The notes beneath the pieces were generated by a model. The model made no database searches and was not told where the DNA came from. It worked only from the letters and a program-made list of their open reading frames with translations. Shown here piece after piece: positions 44,241 through 57,000 of a stretch of 64,000 nt of DNA. Location of the stretch: the NCBI RefSeq assembly GCF_019059575.1, contig NW_024882709.1, positions 147,550-211,549 on the forward strand. Reading direction: 5' to 3'. The stretch comes from Amphibalanus amphitrite. Taxonomy: Eukaryota > Arthropoda > Thecostraca > Balanomorpha > Balanidae. Numbering within the stretch: position 1 is the stretch's first letter; every line of letters begins with the position of its first letter. The translations under genes were made by a program, and so were the position numbers.

Positions 44241-45554
44241 GTGATCTGACCTGAAACGGAAATGCAGTTGGTTTCCAAAGATGCGTATGGAAGCAAAGAT
44301 AAGGTGTGCTAAATAGCAGCCCTCTGGCTGTAAGGTGTTTTGAGCTATCGCCAAAAGTCGTCAGTGGAGCGCTACTGACTCCTCCGGTCGGCCGCCGGGG
44401 GTTAGGAGGCGTGCAGGGTATCGGAAAACCACCTGGTACTTAGCGAATTTTGCCGATAAAAATACGTTTCTTATGCTGACGTATAGCCAAAAGACGACTG
44501 AATCTCAAACCAGTCGTATCCTTGCACTAAATGGCTTGGTTTAGACACGATAGGTCTGAAAAGAAAAGGTCCCATGTAATCTCTATGGGCGCCGCGAGGC
44601 CGTTGGCACCAGAGTTTCGGGAAGTGCCCTCGCCACAACCGCACGTGCAGATTTGGTCACGTGACCAAGCGCATTTGCCGCCACTGTATTTATATACACT
44701 GTGACCCATACCATGTGGTAGCCGTATAAAAATGTCTTATTGTATTGCCCGGCAACGGTCTGTCCTGGCACGTGGCATAATTTTGGAGATAGGTATATCC
44801 TGTATGCTATTTTCGTGTAGTAATGAATAGGTACAACAAACACTAAGAATAGCTTGAGATAGCGGGATACGTTTAGTGAGATGGTTGCGTGCGAGAGTTA
44901 TTTTTAACAACAATTAGCTGCTAGAAACGTGCTGGGTATCAACAATTATCAAGCGTCCAGAAGTCTCATTATAAAGCGCAATACAAGTCGTACATTTATG
45001 ATCGTATGAGACGTTCTGCATTGATCTTATAACCACTTTTCAAACAGACAAAATAGCAACTAAAAAAGTAATTATGCAGCGAACTATGTGAACTTCATTC
45101 GACGTCAGGCAACCATCTCTCCGGGGGCGCCACGAGGAGGCATCCCACAGTGTGGCATATCGGCAAACACAGATCTGCTGTAGCAGGTGAATATTATTTA
45201 CCCTGCCGATGGCATTGGCAGCAATAGCCGATATTCCCACTGTCCGCCCCCATAAATTTTGCCTGTGGCAATGCAAGCCACTCCATTCATTATGAATGGT
45301 TTACCTTATTGTTCAACATCAAAACTAATAATGGGTCAGCTACTCAGGACGAGTCAGCAGCACCTAGCCTTACGTAGCATACATTGCTTTTTTGCGAATA
45401 GTTGATGAATGCGTCTATAGCTTCAATTTAAAATTGGACGCCATTTACCCCAAGAAAAACTTGCGAAAAGTTTGCTGAATGGATGCCAATGAGATAGGTC
45501 ATTAGAACGCTTCTTTGAAGTTTCAGATTTAGACATTGCAGCCACTAAAAACGG
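44241..45554. other. Unassigned stretch with a stray satellite fragment
   Basis: At about 44698-44725 the words GTGACCCATACCATGTGG and TAGCCG are a fragment of the macrosatellite middle, about 1.7 kb outside the array. CACGTG also occurs at about 44641, 44657 and 44769. Otherwise I see no gene or clear repeat. Confidence 0.5.
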
Positions 45555-45790
45555 TTATATAGGGGATCAAAACCCAAACGGAGCTAGGAATCTGATGCAA
45601 CTCTCTTTTGTACCTTTCTTGACGTAATTACACTTAGTTTGCATGATACGTTCGTGGAACTGGTTAAGATAAACTTATTATATTACTGACACGTTTATAT
45701 TGGGGGATCAAAAGCCGAACGGAGATAACAGCCTGATGCAGCTGGTCATTGTACGTTTCTTGACGTAATTAGGATTAGCTTTCAAAAGAA
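45555..45790. repeat. Imperfect tandem duplication of about 140 bp
   Basis: TATAGGGGATCAAAACCCAA and TATTGGGGGATCAAAAGCCG start two diverged copies, each continuing ACGGAG, CTGATGCA and TTTCTTGACGTAATTA. No gene is seen, and none in the following 220 bp. Confidence 0.65.
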
Positions 45791-46014
45791 ATGGAACTGG
45801 TTCAAGTGTACATTTTTGCCCAAAGTCCAAGATATTGACGCCCCAAAACCTGCCATAACCAACAAATTTAACTAAAGAAGAAATGAGGTACATGCATTCT
45901 CAAATAGACCATGCGAGCACACATGCAGTACATGAAAGCACGTAAGTTTTTTTATTTTTTGAGGGTGGCATGCAAGCACGGAAAGTTTTTTTTTGTGGAA
46001 AATGGCATGTGACT

Positions 46015-46290
46015 CAGGGCTGCGGAGTCGATGGATTTTCGGCGACTCTGACTCCGACTCCGACTTTCAAAAACCAACTCCGACCCCGACTCCGACTCCG
46101 CGCAGAACTGTCGACTCCGACCGACTCCAACTCCCGACTCCGACTCCGCAGCACTGCCAGGACTGCGGAGTCGATTGATTTTCGGTGACTCCAACTCCGA
46201 CTCCAGATCCGGTTTCCAAAATCGACTCCGACTCCGACTCGACTCCGGGCAGATCTGACGACTCCGACCGACTCAGACTCCGCAGCCCTG
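46015..46290. mobile_element. GACTCC hAT-like MITE, copy 1 of 3 (dimeric)
   Basis: It begins CAGGGCTGCGGAGTC and ends GACTCCGCAGCCCTG, a perfect inverted repeat. The octamer ATGTGACT flanks it on both sides (46007-46014, 46291-46298), a hAT-size target duplication. The middle (about 46144-46172) has an internal right end fused to an internal left end (CCGCAGCACTGCCAGGACTG), so each element is a head-to-tail dimer. Confidence 0.85.
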
Positions 46291-46298
46291 ATGTGACT

Positions 46299-46560
46299 CA
46301 GGGCTGCGGAGTCGATGGATTTTCGGCGACTCTGACTCCGACTTTCAAAAACAACTCCGACCCCGACTCCGACTCCGCGCAGAACTGTCGACTCCGACCA
46401 ACTCCAACTCCCGACTCCGACTCCGCAGCGCTGCCAGGACTGCGGAGTCGATTGATTTTCGGTGACTCCAACTCCGACTCCAGATCCGGTTCCAAAATCG
46501 ACTCCGACTCGACTCCGGGCAGATCTGTCGACTCCGACCGACTCCGACTCCGCAGCCCTG
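46299..46560. mobile_element. GACTCC hAT-like MITE, copy 2 of 3 (dimeric)
   Basis: It has the same ends and internal fused junction as copy 1. It is separated from copy 1 only by ATGTGACT and from copy 3 by AATTGTGACT, which contains the variant TTGTGACT. Differences from copy 1 are few. Confidence 0.85.
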
Positions 46561-46570
46561 AATTGTGACT

Positions 46571-46805
46571 CAGGGCTGCGGAGTCGATGGATTTTCGGCG
46601 ACTCTCACTCCGACTCCGACTTTCAAAAACAACTCCGACCCCGACTCCGACTCCGCGCAGAAGTGTCGACTCCGACCGACTCCAACTCCCGACTCCGACG
46701 CCGCAGCACTGCCAGGACAGCGGAGTCGATTGATTTTCGGTGACTCAAACTCCGACTCCAGATCCGGTTTCCAAAATCGACTCCGACTCCGACTCCGCAG
46801 CCCTG
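46571..46805. mobile_element. GACTCC hAT-like MITE, copy 3 of 3 (dimeric)
   Basis: It has the same ends; the second half is shorter, lacking the GGGCAGATCTG segment. After its right end the sequence is CGCAGCACACATGCAA, so the octamer is not repeated on this side. Confidence 0.8.
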
Positions 46806-46949
46806 CGCAGCACACATGCAATCGTACACGCAAGCACATATATATTTTAAAAAAAATGAATCTAAGGTGGCATGCAAGCACACATGCAAGACATGCAAGC
46901 ACGGAAAGTTTTTTTTGTTTTTTTTTTGTTTTTAATGGAAAATGACACG

Positions 46950-47640
46950 CAAGCACAAATGCAATCTCTGAGTGTTGGAATTGGAATAGATTGCTTAATG
47001 TCGTTTCGTTTTTAGCCTACCTAAGGTTCAGTAAACCCCTCATTTAATTACGGCGACGGGAAGAGGGATAGCAGTCTCCAGGCAGAACTTACGTCACCTT
47101 CCCACTATCCGTCTACCTACTTCATTCGATCTAACCTAATTTACCTAAGGGCCTCGCCCGCCATCCCCGGCGAACCGGGGAGCTGTGACTAGCCGTGACG
47201 ATTCAAAGATCTAATATTCATCCCACGCCTGGGCAAGGTTCCGTAAGTTCATACCTTGGAGACTGCTATGGGACGGAAAATAATGAGCGGGGACAGTGCA
47301 GCAAGCACACATGCAATCTCTGAGTGTTGGAATTAGAATAGATTGCGTAATGTCGTTTCGTTTTTAGCCTACCTAAGGTTCAGTAAACCCCCTCATTGGT
47401 TAATTAAGGCGACAGGGTGGGGAATAGCAGTCTCCAGGCAGAGCTTATGTTACCTCTCCACTAACCACCTACCTATATATGTCGGCTTCACCAGCAAGGA
47501 CTCGGCGAACCAAGTCTCGCCCGGATCACCCGCTATGTTACGAGCTAACGCAGCTCCCACGCCTGGACAAGGTTCCGTAAGCTCACACCTTGGAGACTGC
47601 TATGGGAGAAGAACAATGAGCGGGGACAGTGCAGCCTCGA
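46950..47640. repeat. 352-bp tandem duplication of unknown nature
   Basis: Two copies (about 46950-47301 and 47302-47640) share GCAATCTCTGAGTGTTGGAA, TCGTTTCGTTTTTAGCCTAC, AAGGTTCAGTAAACCC, ATAGCAGTCTCCAGGCAGA, CACGCCTGG and GGAGACTGCTATGGGA in order, with a diverged middle. AGCAGTCTCCA and TGGAGACTGCT form an inverted repeat in each copy, so each could fold. I do not recognise a snRNA or rRNA. It may be a small structured RNA or the outer part of the Helitron. Confidence 0.7.
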
Positions 47641-48060
47641 GATTTTTCACCTATGTACTTATTTTCAGGCTCTTTACATCCTCCTACCTAGGTATAATAG
47701 AATGAACGCCTAGCGACCTAGTACCACTTTTTTGACAGCTTCCTACCAGCGACGCGTATTGACCAGCTGGTGCAAACACCATGAGCGTTATTAATGGCAC
47801 CGGACCAGCGTAAAAATGTGCAGTTGTGCACTGCTGATGGGTGTGTTAAGGAAAGAAACTCCGGAAGCTCCTACGGTAGAAAGGGCTAAGGGCAGAAAGA
47901 AAGAAATACCGGTTGGCCTAGGCCTCCCAGACCCCGAATTCAACACCGACCTAACTGTGTGATATTCTGCTTCCGAACACGTAACGTAACCACCTTGTGG
48001 AGCCCATTGACACGCGCGTGACATAGTGTCGGTCGTATTCTATCCGATGAAAAGATAGCA
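47641..48060. other. Stretch between tandem duplication and Helitron stop codon
   Basis: This is presumably the 3' untranslated end of Helitron copy B. I could not identify a CTRR terminus with its preceding hairpin, and no second copy of this end is in the window for comparison. Confidence 0.4.
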
Positions 48061-51000
48061 TTACTGTGCAGGCCTACCAGTTTTGCGACCCCGCTTGGCG
48101 GGTCGTCCGCGACTAACTGAAGTGGACGCTGGCCTTTTAGCCCCGGTTGAAGACCGCTTACGCTTGGGAACGCTCATCTCTAGCTGTCTGTGTTTGGACT
48201 GAGTCAAATAGATGGGCCTGGCGAGTATCAGGCTTTCTTCTGTAGCTAACATTTTGTTTATAACCGCTACGACTTCCACCATTTCTACATGTCTGCCGGA
48301 TGCAGCGAGACATTGCAAAACAATTTCACCTACGTCCTGAACATGATGCTGTCTCCACGCCCTGTGTACGTAATCTGCAATCAAATTTTGCTCCCGTGAC
48401 CATTCAGCTCCGCCCTCTATCTCTACGTAAAGACGCCACGTTTTGGCGGCATTAATGCGCATTTGGCGCTCAAAAATTTCTGCTTCAATGACGTCATCAT
48501 TAAGGCGCTGAACATTTATTTCCTGCGCGGTAGGCCATTCTGTCTCAGGAATGTACATGTGCTTTGGATGTTTAACGCGCGAAACTACGACAGTCCAAAA
48601 GCCCGGATTGCCCACCCATTCCTTTACTTTAACTTCTACCCGAGACAAAGTGGCACCCTGGCCTTTAAAGCCGGTAAACGCGCTGCCCCCCTCGAGCGGA
48701 AAACCTACGCGAAATTCAGAACAGTTATCTTCAGAAACAGCGCTGCCCTTTTTGCGAGATGCACGGCCGCGTTTCACTGCACGGATGGGAACAAGATCAT
48801 CTGCGTCTTCTATGCCTAGAACGTTTTGACCACCGTTGGCGGTATAGCCAGGAACACGAACGACAATAAACTCGGGCAAATGAGGCGCACACTTTGGTGT
48901 GCGCAAAACTAGCTTAACAGGGTCCGCGGTGGCCACTAGTTCATCCAGACAGTTGCCCTCTAAATCATTGCCATTTACTTTAACGATGACGCTTCCCACC
49001 GGCACCTGATAAACGTTTTCCCTATCTGAGTGGGGCGTGTCGATAGGCTCCACAAGTGTCACACCTTCAACACGTACTTTTTCCGCAAAGTCGCGACGGC
49101 TAATAGTCACGAGCAAATCATCTTCTAGATATAGGGGACCCACAAACTCTACCTGAGACCCGTTAAATAGCCCGAAGCTGGGTGCTACATTTTCTAGCAG
49201 CATCAGCGGCAGACCCCTACACGCAAAGAGAACCGAAGGCACCGCGCGAAACTCTTTTGCCGATAATTTTTGTAATTTCTGAGCCTTCCTGGCTGGCATG
49301 TGCTGTGAATTTACGGCCATGACGTGAGCGCTCCTATCTGCAGCAAAATTAACCAGAGCACGAGCATTATCAGATTCTACTGTTGAACGGTTTGCAGCCC
49401 ACTCACTAAACCAGTGATACCCATGTAACGTTATAGCACATTTCCACGCAGGATCGGCAGACATGTCCTCAGTTGTGGCACAGTTTTCCTTGAGCCACTG
49501 AATTTTATCCGGGGTGGCCTTACCGTATCTCATAGACGGAAGAATCTCCTTAGTAAATTTTGCGGCTACCTCGTCATTTTCAACAGTACGACGCACCTCA
49601 TTTAAATAAACAGTTTCATAGTCGCCGTCGTACGCGGCGGCGCGAAAACGAGATACTTCCGCACGAACGCGGTCACTAAGATCAGCGCGGTTTACACCTA
49701 GCGTTTTTCTCCACGTTTCATACCCTGGCAAAGTGTCCAGCGCCGGCATTCTGAATAATTCACGGAAAGCTGCCATACCCAAAATAGACGCCTCACAGCA
49801 TGCATTACCGTCATCCGAGCGCTGACGCAAGCTCCAAATAGGAACATCCCCGATTGGAAAAATTTGCGCTGGATCACCGACAAACAGGACACCTATGTGA
49901 TCCATGTTAACACCTGCCTGACCGAGACGCTGCATTACCCAACGCATCATGCGACGCTGAATCATTGAAAACTCGTCAAAAATTATCAAGCCTAGCTCAG
50001 TACTAAGGCTATCACAAAGTTGCGAAAAGCGACGGCTATCCTCGGCCAGCGGCTCGTCCCCTGTTTGGCCCACGCTGATGGCGTATAAACGATGGATGGT
50101 AGTGGCGCCGTGCGCCATGTGAAAAGACGCACATCCTGTCGGTGCAGACAATTTAACTACATCTGTCCACTTGGCAAAATCATCACCTAACATTTCACTG
50201 AGCTGATGCACGGCCGAACGCAAAGTGAAAGATTTGCCGGCACCAGGATCTCCTAGCAGGAACGCGCGCAGTGCCTTCGGCGGCGTTTGCCGCAAGTCTA
50301 CGATATCCGGTCTGACGGGTGGGACCTGACGCGATGAGCCCGCCAGACGCCACTGCTTCACCTGCCTATCGTATGAATCCCACTGGCGACGCGAGCAAGC
50401 AAATTCCCTCTGTTGCGTTAAATAGCGCTTTAAAACCGCCGACAGCACGCGCTGACGCCCTGAGAGGGCAGCCAGCGGTGCGTGTGCGACGTCTCCTGTA
50501 CCGCTAGCGACTAGCCTACGATAATTGCGACGCACTAGGTCGGGATTAACTGGCCTGTCTCCTAGCCAGTCTGCCTGAAAATCAAAACCAGCCGGATTGG
50601 CAATGCCGGCCGCGGCCACCCCTGGTACGCAATTTGCTTCCCCATCATCCGCCGACCTATCATCCCCCCGATTACCTAGCATGGCGTCTAGAGCCGTCTG
50701 ATAAAAACGATCGGGCAAACGCGTCGCATTCGCCTCCGGCTCCACTGGTTCATTTTGTTCTAAAACAACTTGATCTTCGGGATCGGGGTCGTCGCTATCC
50801 GACGACTCGGACGCACTCGAATCGTCGTTGGCGTCAGACGGATGAAAATGATTATGATACCGCCGCACAAAAGCCGGAACGTCTAAGCCTGTTGACAGCA
50901 GACGATGGTACCTACAGATCCAATGGATGCACACCTCAGCCGGTGAAGCCTGCTGAGACGGCATCAGGTCCTCTGCGAGCAAGCAGGGTTCACACCAAAG

Positions 51001-54000
51001 AACAATATCGCGGGCGTATTTCCAGAAGCCCTGCCTGGACGGATTGGCGCTACTTTTACCGTAGTGTGGCGTCAGACGGACGCACACACGTGACCCGCAA
51101 ACCTGGTGACGCCGACGGCCAATTGTCATTACCTTTTGATCACCTATCTTTTTCTCAGAGACTACAAAAGTATCAAAAAATTGACGAACCGACATAACGC
51201 GCTGAAACTCGTCGGCAGCTATGCCGCCATGATGCACATTATCATTTAGACGCGCGTTGAAATGCTCCAGACGGCTAGCAAACACATATTCTCCGGCATC
51301 TTCCGCAGAAATTGGCCGCAGAAGGCGAGTACCACTAAAGCCGAAACCGCGCGCGCGAATATTCCTATACAGCAGAGGCAGCTGCCAATTTTTGTGCATT
51401 GCCTGAAAGATTGACTGACACCTTGCCGACGAAACTGCATTGTACATTCGCATGACTACGCCAGCGTCTATATTTGCGGTGGCGCCGCGCGTCTCCAGAG
51501 CCGTAAGAAGAACATCGGCCGGAGTTCGCACGGGAGCAACTGGCTTAAAGCCGTACTTTAGCGCGTATTCTACGTTAGCATCACCTGACCCAATTGCCAA
51601 CTGCATTGTGAAAGAAAAGGCTACACCATCGTCTGTAGTTACGCTTTCCCAAACGACAGACGGCGGCCGCGCCAGCCACGCCGGCACGACCGCTTTATCG
51701 TCTACGTTATTCAAAATGTGCAAGACGGCGAATGGATCATGCCCTCCCATCCACACGTCATTGCACGCCGTTTCACACTGTTTTATACGCCTATCGTGAG
51801 AGTCTGACGCAACGACCGATTCAGTCCGGAGACGACGAGGCATCCGCCTTTTGCACCGAACAACCTCTTTCTTCACTGGTGCCGCGTTAGGATTTACTCT
51901 ACGTGCTTCCGCGGTGGCTGCCTTGTCGACTTTCAGACGTTTAACTGCGCATCCGTCTTTCAGCGACGGTGCCGTACCCCTACCGCTGTGGCCCGTGTGG
52001 CGAAGTGTGCCGTTAATTACGCTCACATACAGCTGGTCAATATAAGCAAAGTCACCGGAGGACATGGCCCTATCGAGCTCGGCGGCCATTCGCGCGCGAC
52101 AAACGGTTGTTTTCCTATCGTAGGCAAATTCAAATGTGCGCCGACCACCCTTAGTAAAGCCCGCGTTCCAATTTGTGTACATGTTCTCAATGCGCCTAAT
52201 GTATGACTGCTGACAACACTGCCACGCCGCGCGCACCTGTGTCTCGACCGCGCTGCGGGACGTGTCCCGTGCCAGCGTTGGGTCCTCGTTGCGCGCCGCG
52301 CGGTCAATCCTTTCAGCCTCAATGCGAAGTTGAACCTGAAGACGATGCAAGAAAGTAGAAAACGATTCACTAATTATATTACGGTGAATGTGAGGATTGG
52401 CGTTCGCGCCCCACTCCGCACGCACAATATGATACGTGGCGGAGTAACGCACGCGCGCCAACGCAAGGGTGTCCATTTCCCCAATGAACGCTGTGACCCA
52501 CGAAACGATGCCCGGGTGCTTAAGGGTGTTGGCAAATCGAGCGTGTAAATACTGCTCGTCACTAAGTGTTTCGCTGGCGGCTGCGCCGTCAGACAGACGA
52601 TGAATAGCGGGATGGTGATTATACGGGACGGCCCTAGTTTGCCAAAGATGAACAATGAGCGGAATGTCACCAACCCGCCATGACGGCGGGTCTTCTAGAT
52701 CACGAATAGCGCCTATCATTTCGTGCTTGTGTGCACGCCAAAATGCATCCGAATCATCCAATTTTGTTTGAAAACAGAGCAGAGAGCGAGCCAGCGTGCG
52801 GCACAATTGGGGATCGTCTACTAGCTGCTGTTTTGTGGGGAGACCATCTGGAAAATCGGTCAGATTTAGAGCGACGGTGGCATCGCGATTTGAACAGTCC
52901 CTACTCTTTTGGTTGCTTATTACAAATTGTAGCTCAACGTTACCCTCGGATTCTGGCTGCTGGGCTAGCCAGTGCAAATATGTCTGACGCCAAGTCGTTA
53001 TCGGTTGGCGAATAAGAACAGGCCGCTCCTGAAACGGGTCGGCATCACCAGTTAAAAAGACGTCTGGAAAACAGAGCTGAAAATAGCCGGGCGTCCACTC
53101 CGGCAATGGATGCTCGCGGTCGGCCGGAGGCATGCTAATACGGTGCAAGGCTGTCTGTGCCAGTCCTCGCTGACGAATGTCCTCCGGCCGTTCACTTTCG
53201 GGTGCGGCAACGCCGCCTACCGCCACGCCGCTGGCTCCGCCCTCGTCATTACCAAATTCACGGCTTAGAATTTCGAGTTCCTCGCAGCATATCAGCAGAA
53301 GCGTAGAACCGCGAGGAACAGTGCCTGCCGCCTCGTCTTCGACGGACGGCGCTAACAACCAGTGACGCTCCACCGCGCACTGAACTACGTGTCGTATCGT
53401 TACGTTAACATCGTCATCGTCTTCCGACGCGTCGTCCCGTGACTCCCTGACAGCATTACGAATTTCATCCCAAAGATTTTTCAAGCAAGCCTCGCTCGTG
53501 TCCGCGCCCTCGCCCCCGTGCTCCAGTGAGTAGCTGGTGCGGAGTATGTCCGCCATGGGAAAGCCCGACTCTAGCCAGTTAACAAACTGATTAAAATGTA
53601 AAACTTTATTGACGCGCGCGTGGACCTCATCTACGTTAAGTACGCGCAGACCGTGTGGCTGGCAGGGACGGTTGCGTTCGGGAAGGCGACTCTGAAGCTC
53701 GCGCAAATTTTCATTGGAAAATGGCACCCACTGCTCGGCCACGAAACGATAGAACGGCCGCGTGTTTCGCGGATTGTACTTACACGGCATTAGCCTTTCC
53801 ATGAGGTGCCTAGCTTTTAGAATTGTCTCCATATTAACCATAGCCTCGCAATGGGTGCCGTCACGCCTGTTTTGCTGGACGACAATGAACGGCAGCTGGG
53901 TAAAATCGTACCAGGGCAGACGCGCGGCTTGGACGGGACGCTTCATGGGATAGCAAATTGATCCGTGCTTTGTGAAAGGTACGTTATTGGCCCTGGATCT

Positions 54001-57000
54001 GAGCACGGCAACAGTAAGATGAACGGGGCGCAGAATCATGGTTTCCGCACGGGTCCACGAATTAACAAAGAGACGGTACTCATCATCACCATAAACGTCA
54101 GTAGACATTAAGTTTCGTGCAGAATAGGGGCAAATGTGAGTCCGGGGACCATTTAGCTCCTCAGAATCCTGACTATCGCCGGCAACGTCTGCCATCTCGG
54201 CTGACGCACCGGCCTGTGAAGACGGCAGCGACTGGTCCGTGTCGGACACAAGTGGTCGCGGCACGATGTTATTTAAAGGGTCAATTTGGAATGAGGGGGA
54301 ACACGTTACGCAGACGCCTAAGGCCTCGCGGTCGGTTAAAACGGTGCCGTTGGCACCGAAGAATTCCGGATCTAACCTAACCGTACACTTGTTATCTCTA
54401 CGCAAAATTTCTGAATTTGACAGCGCGTCGTCTACGATACCTCCCGGCACGAGCTGGACCATGTTGCCGCGTTCCGGGACACGAACTACCCAGCCCGGAT
54501 GCGGCAGCCCTGGCGTTTGTTTTTTACAAATGATGCAACGAACTTGACGAAGCGAATCATACACGGCATGCAAGTCTCTGAGCACCTGCAAAGAGCCTAC
54601 GGTTAACTCTACCGACGGATCCTCGTGGTCAATGCCGTCCCCAATAGGATCGTGCCAAGCCTGACAACACTTGGCCTCGCGCGGAGTGGCCACCGTGAAG
54701 CGAGCGGCCGTGAAAGGTAAGTTCCGCATTGCCTGAAAACGTTTACGGCGCGACATTAAACCTACAGTTACTTTACCTACCGGTGAGGTCCGCGTCACGA
54801 GCGAGCCGCGGTCACGCCACACGACGGATCCCGAATCCCCGCGATGGCAGTAGGAGCCCATAATTTGATTTTCCTCCTTACAATCCCCAGAGTCAAGTAC
54901 CCGCAATGTCTGTAGCCGGATGACGGCCGGCGGCAAATGGTCACCGAGCTCGCTGACAGCTAACGCTACCCATGTTGAGGGTTTCTCTTGGCGGCTGCAC
55001 TGCGCAATGTCTATGGCTGTGCCGCAGGTAGTACCTACCAGACGGTCACAAGTGAACTTTATGCTTTGTTTCCCACCGGCGTAGGTGTAAGAGCCTAACG
55101 GATATTTGGCGGCAGCTCTGCCGTCTATCACGCGAAGTTTATCACATTCACAGCAGCGACGAATGAAAAAGGTTGGGAATTCACGGCCTACATCGTCGCT
55201 GCTGACGTCTGCGGTCTGCTGAGAACCGGCGAGCGGCGGACGGTTGCGACCGCCGCCCGGCGCACTAGCCTGATGCGAAGTAAACTTAATGTCATAATCT
55301 ACGCGAGCACTGTAAGCTCTATCCTCATGGCATTGGGGACCCGCAAAAGTTTCAAAGAGGTGTGCATACCGGGCATGATTTTTCCTAATTTTTTCATGAA
55401 CCTGCCTGAGCAGCTGCTCAAAGTGTTGCTCGGACACTGTGTCCGTCTGAGGATTGGCCTGAAATTGCTCCCACCCGTCCCGGCCGTACATATTAGAAAA
55501 TTCTTCCTGGAATGTAGTCTTTCTATAGTACACATACCACCCCCTACCGTAATAGTGAAGCTTAAGCAAGTTGTAGGCGTCCTCCCAACACTGTGGACCT
55601 CTGTGAGGTTCTAGACCCTCCTGCTCTACACAGCGTGAGTGCATTGAATAATAACGATTAATATCACCAAGAATTTTCATGAAAAGATACTCGCTGTCAA
55701 GGACGTCTGCCACTGAGTGACCAGACTTCTTCACGAAATCTTTAAACCTCAACCATGAATAAAACCTAAAGTTAACAAGACTTCCCCGAGACGGATCACA
55801 AAAGCCCCGCTTACAAAGATTGCGCCAAATGGTCCGGCGCCGCTCTCCTATCTCCCCGGTTAGATAAGTGATAACCACCTTCGTACTATCCCTGTACGCC
55901 CATGGACCATTAAGATCGGATGTTGCGCCTAACAGATCAGTCTGAACGGATTCTATAACTATATCACTATTGCTGCGTTCTTCCAGCTCTTCGAGCATGG
56001 CGCGCGTCAAAAATGAAACTCTGTTTAAGTCTGAAGGGTTGATTGGCCTAGATGAGAAGGGACGATTTATATCCGCTTCACTGTGCACTGATTGTGCATT
56101 TTCCCTATCGGACTCTTCCTCGGGGGGTGTCTGACACGCGCCGTTTTTTGAACCCGTACCCTCCACGATTTTGTCTGCGGGTGTCTCCCTGGCAGCGGTC
56201 ACCTCCTCATTTGAAGGAGCGCTGCCAGTCGAGGGGCGCCTAGTAAACCGCCCACGTTTACTTCCCCTTCCCCTACCACTAACATGTGGGACAGTATCAT
56301 GTGAGGCCGATGATTTATCAGCCGCAGACTGAATAGCTGAAACGCTAATATCTAAATCATCAGGGCTTAGACTACGCGGAGTAGCCCGCTTTGCTGGTTT
56401 CCTACCTCTGTTTCCCCTACCGCGACCCCCGAAGACTCCACGGGCCCTTCCCCTACCCGCGGGCCTGCCTACACCACTCGATTCCGGCTGAATCACTACT
56501 AACCGCGGGGGAAACTGGATCTGCGGGGTGCCGTCTTCAAGAATATCTACAGTTACAGCACGATTGGGAGAAAGCCCGTTTTCAACCATCCCACCACTGC
56601 CACGACCGCGCTTAGCCCTACCAACCTCCACCCACGGCTCATCAGCCGGCTTCTGAGCCTCGGAGCCGACTACGGTATTACCTACTGGTTCGTCTACTGA
56701 CAAGGGTGACTTTGCACTGTGTGCAGACGGCAGCGTCGGCACTGAGCTCGACACTTCGCCGACAATTTTGTCTGGGACCGCTGAGGTGGAAACTACAGGG
56801 GAAGAGACGACAGGCTCAGATGGAGCCGGGACCGACTGACTGATACCTACACTACCTAGCACGAGATCGAACGCCTCCTTATGGGAAGCGAACGTTCTCT
56901 TGCCCCTACCACGCATCGTCTTACCCATCTTTGGGCGTTTGGGACGGCGCGAGGCGGACACTGCGGGGGTCTGGGCGCTATCGGTGGGGGGTTTCTTGAC

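Noticed and set aside
46950-47640. snRNA or 5S rRNA gene pair
   Set aside because: None of the conserved words I know for U1, U2, U6 or 5S are present on either strand.
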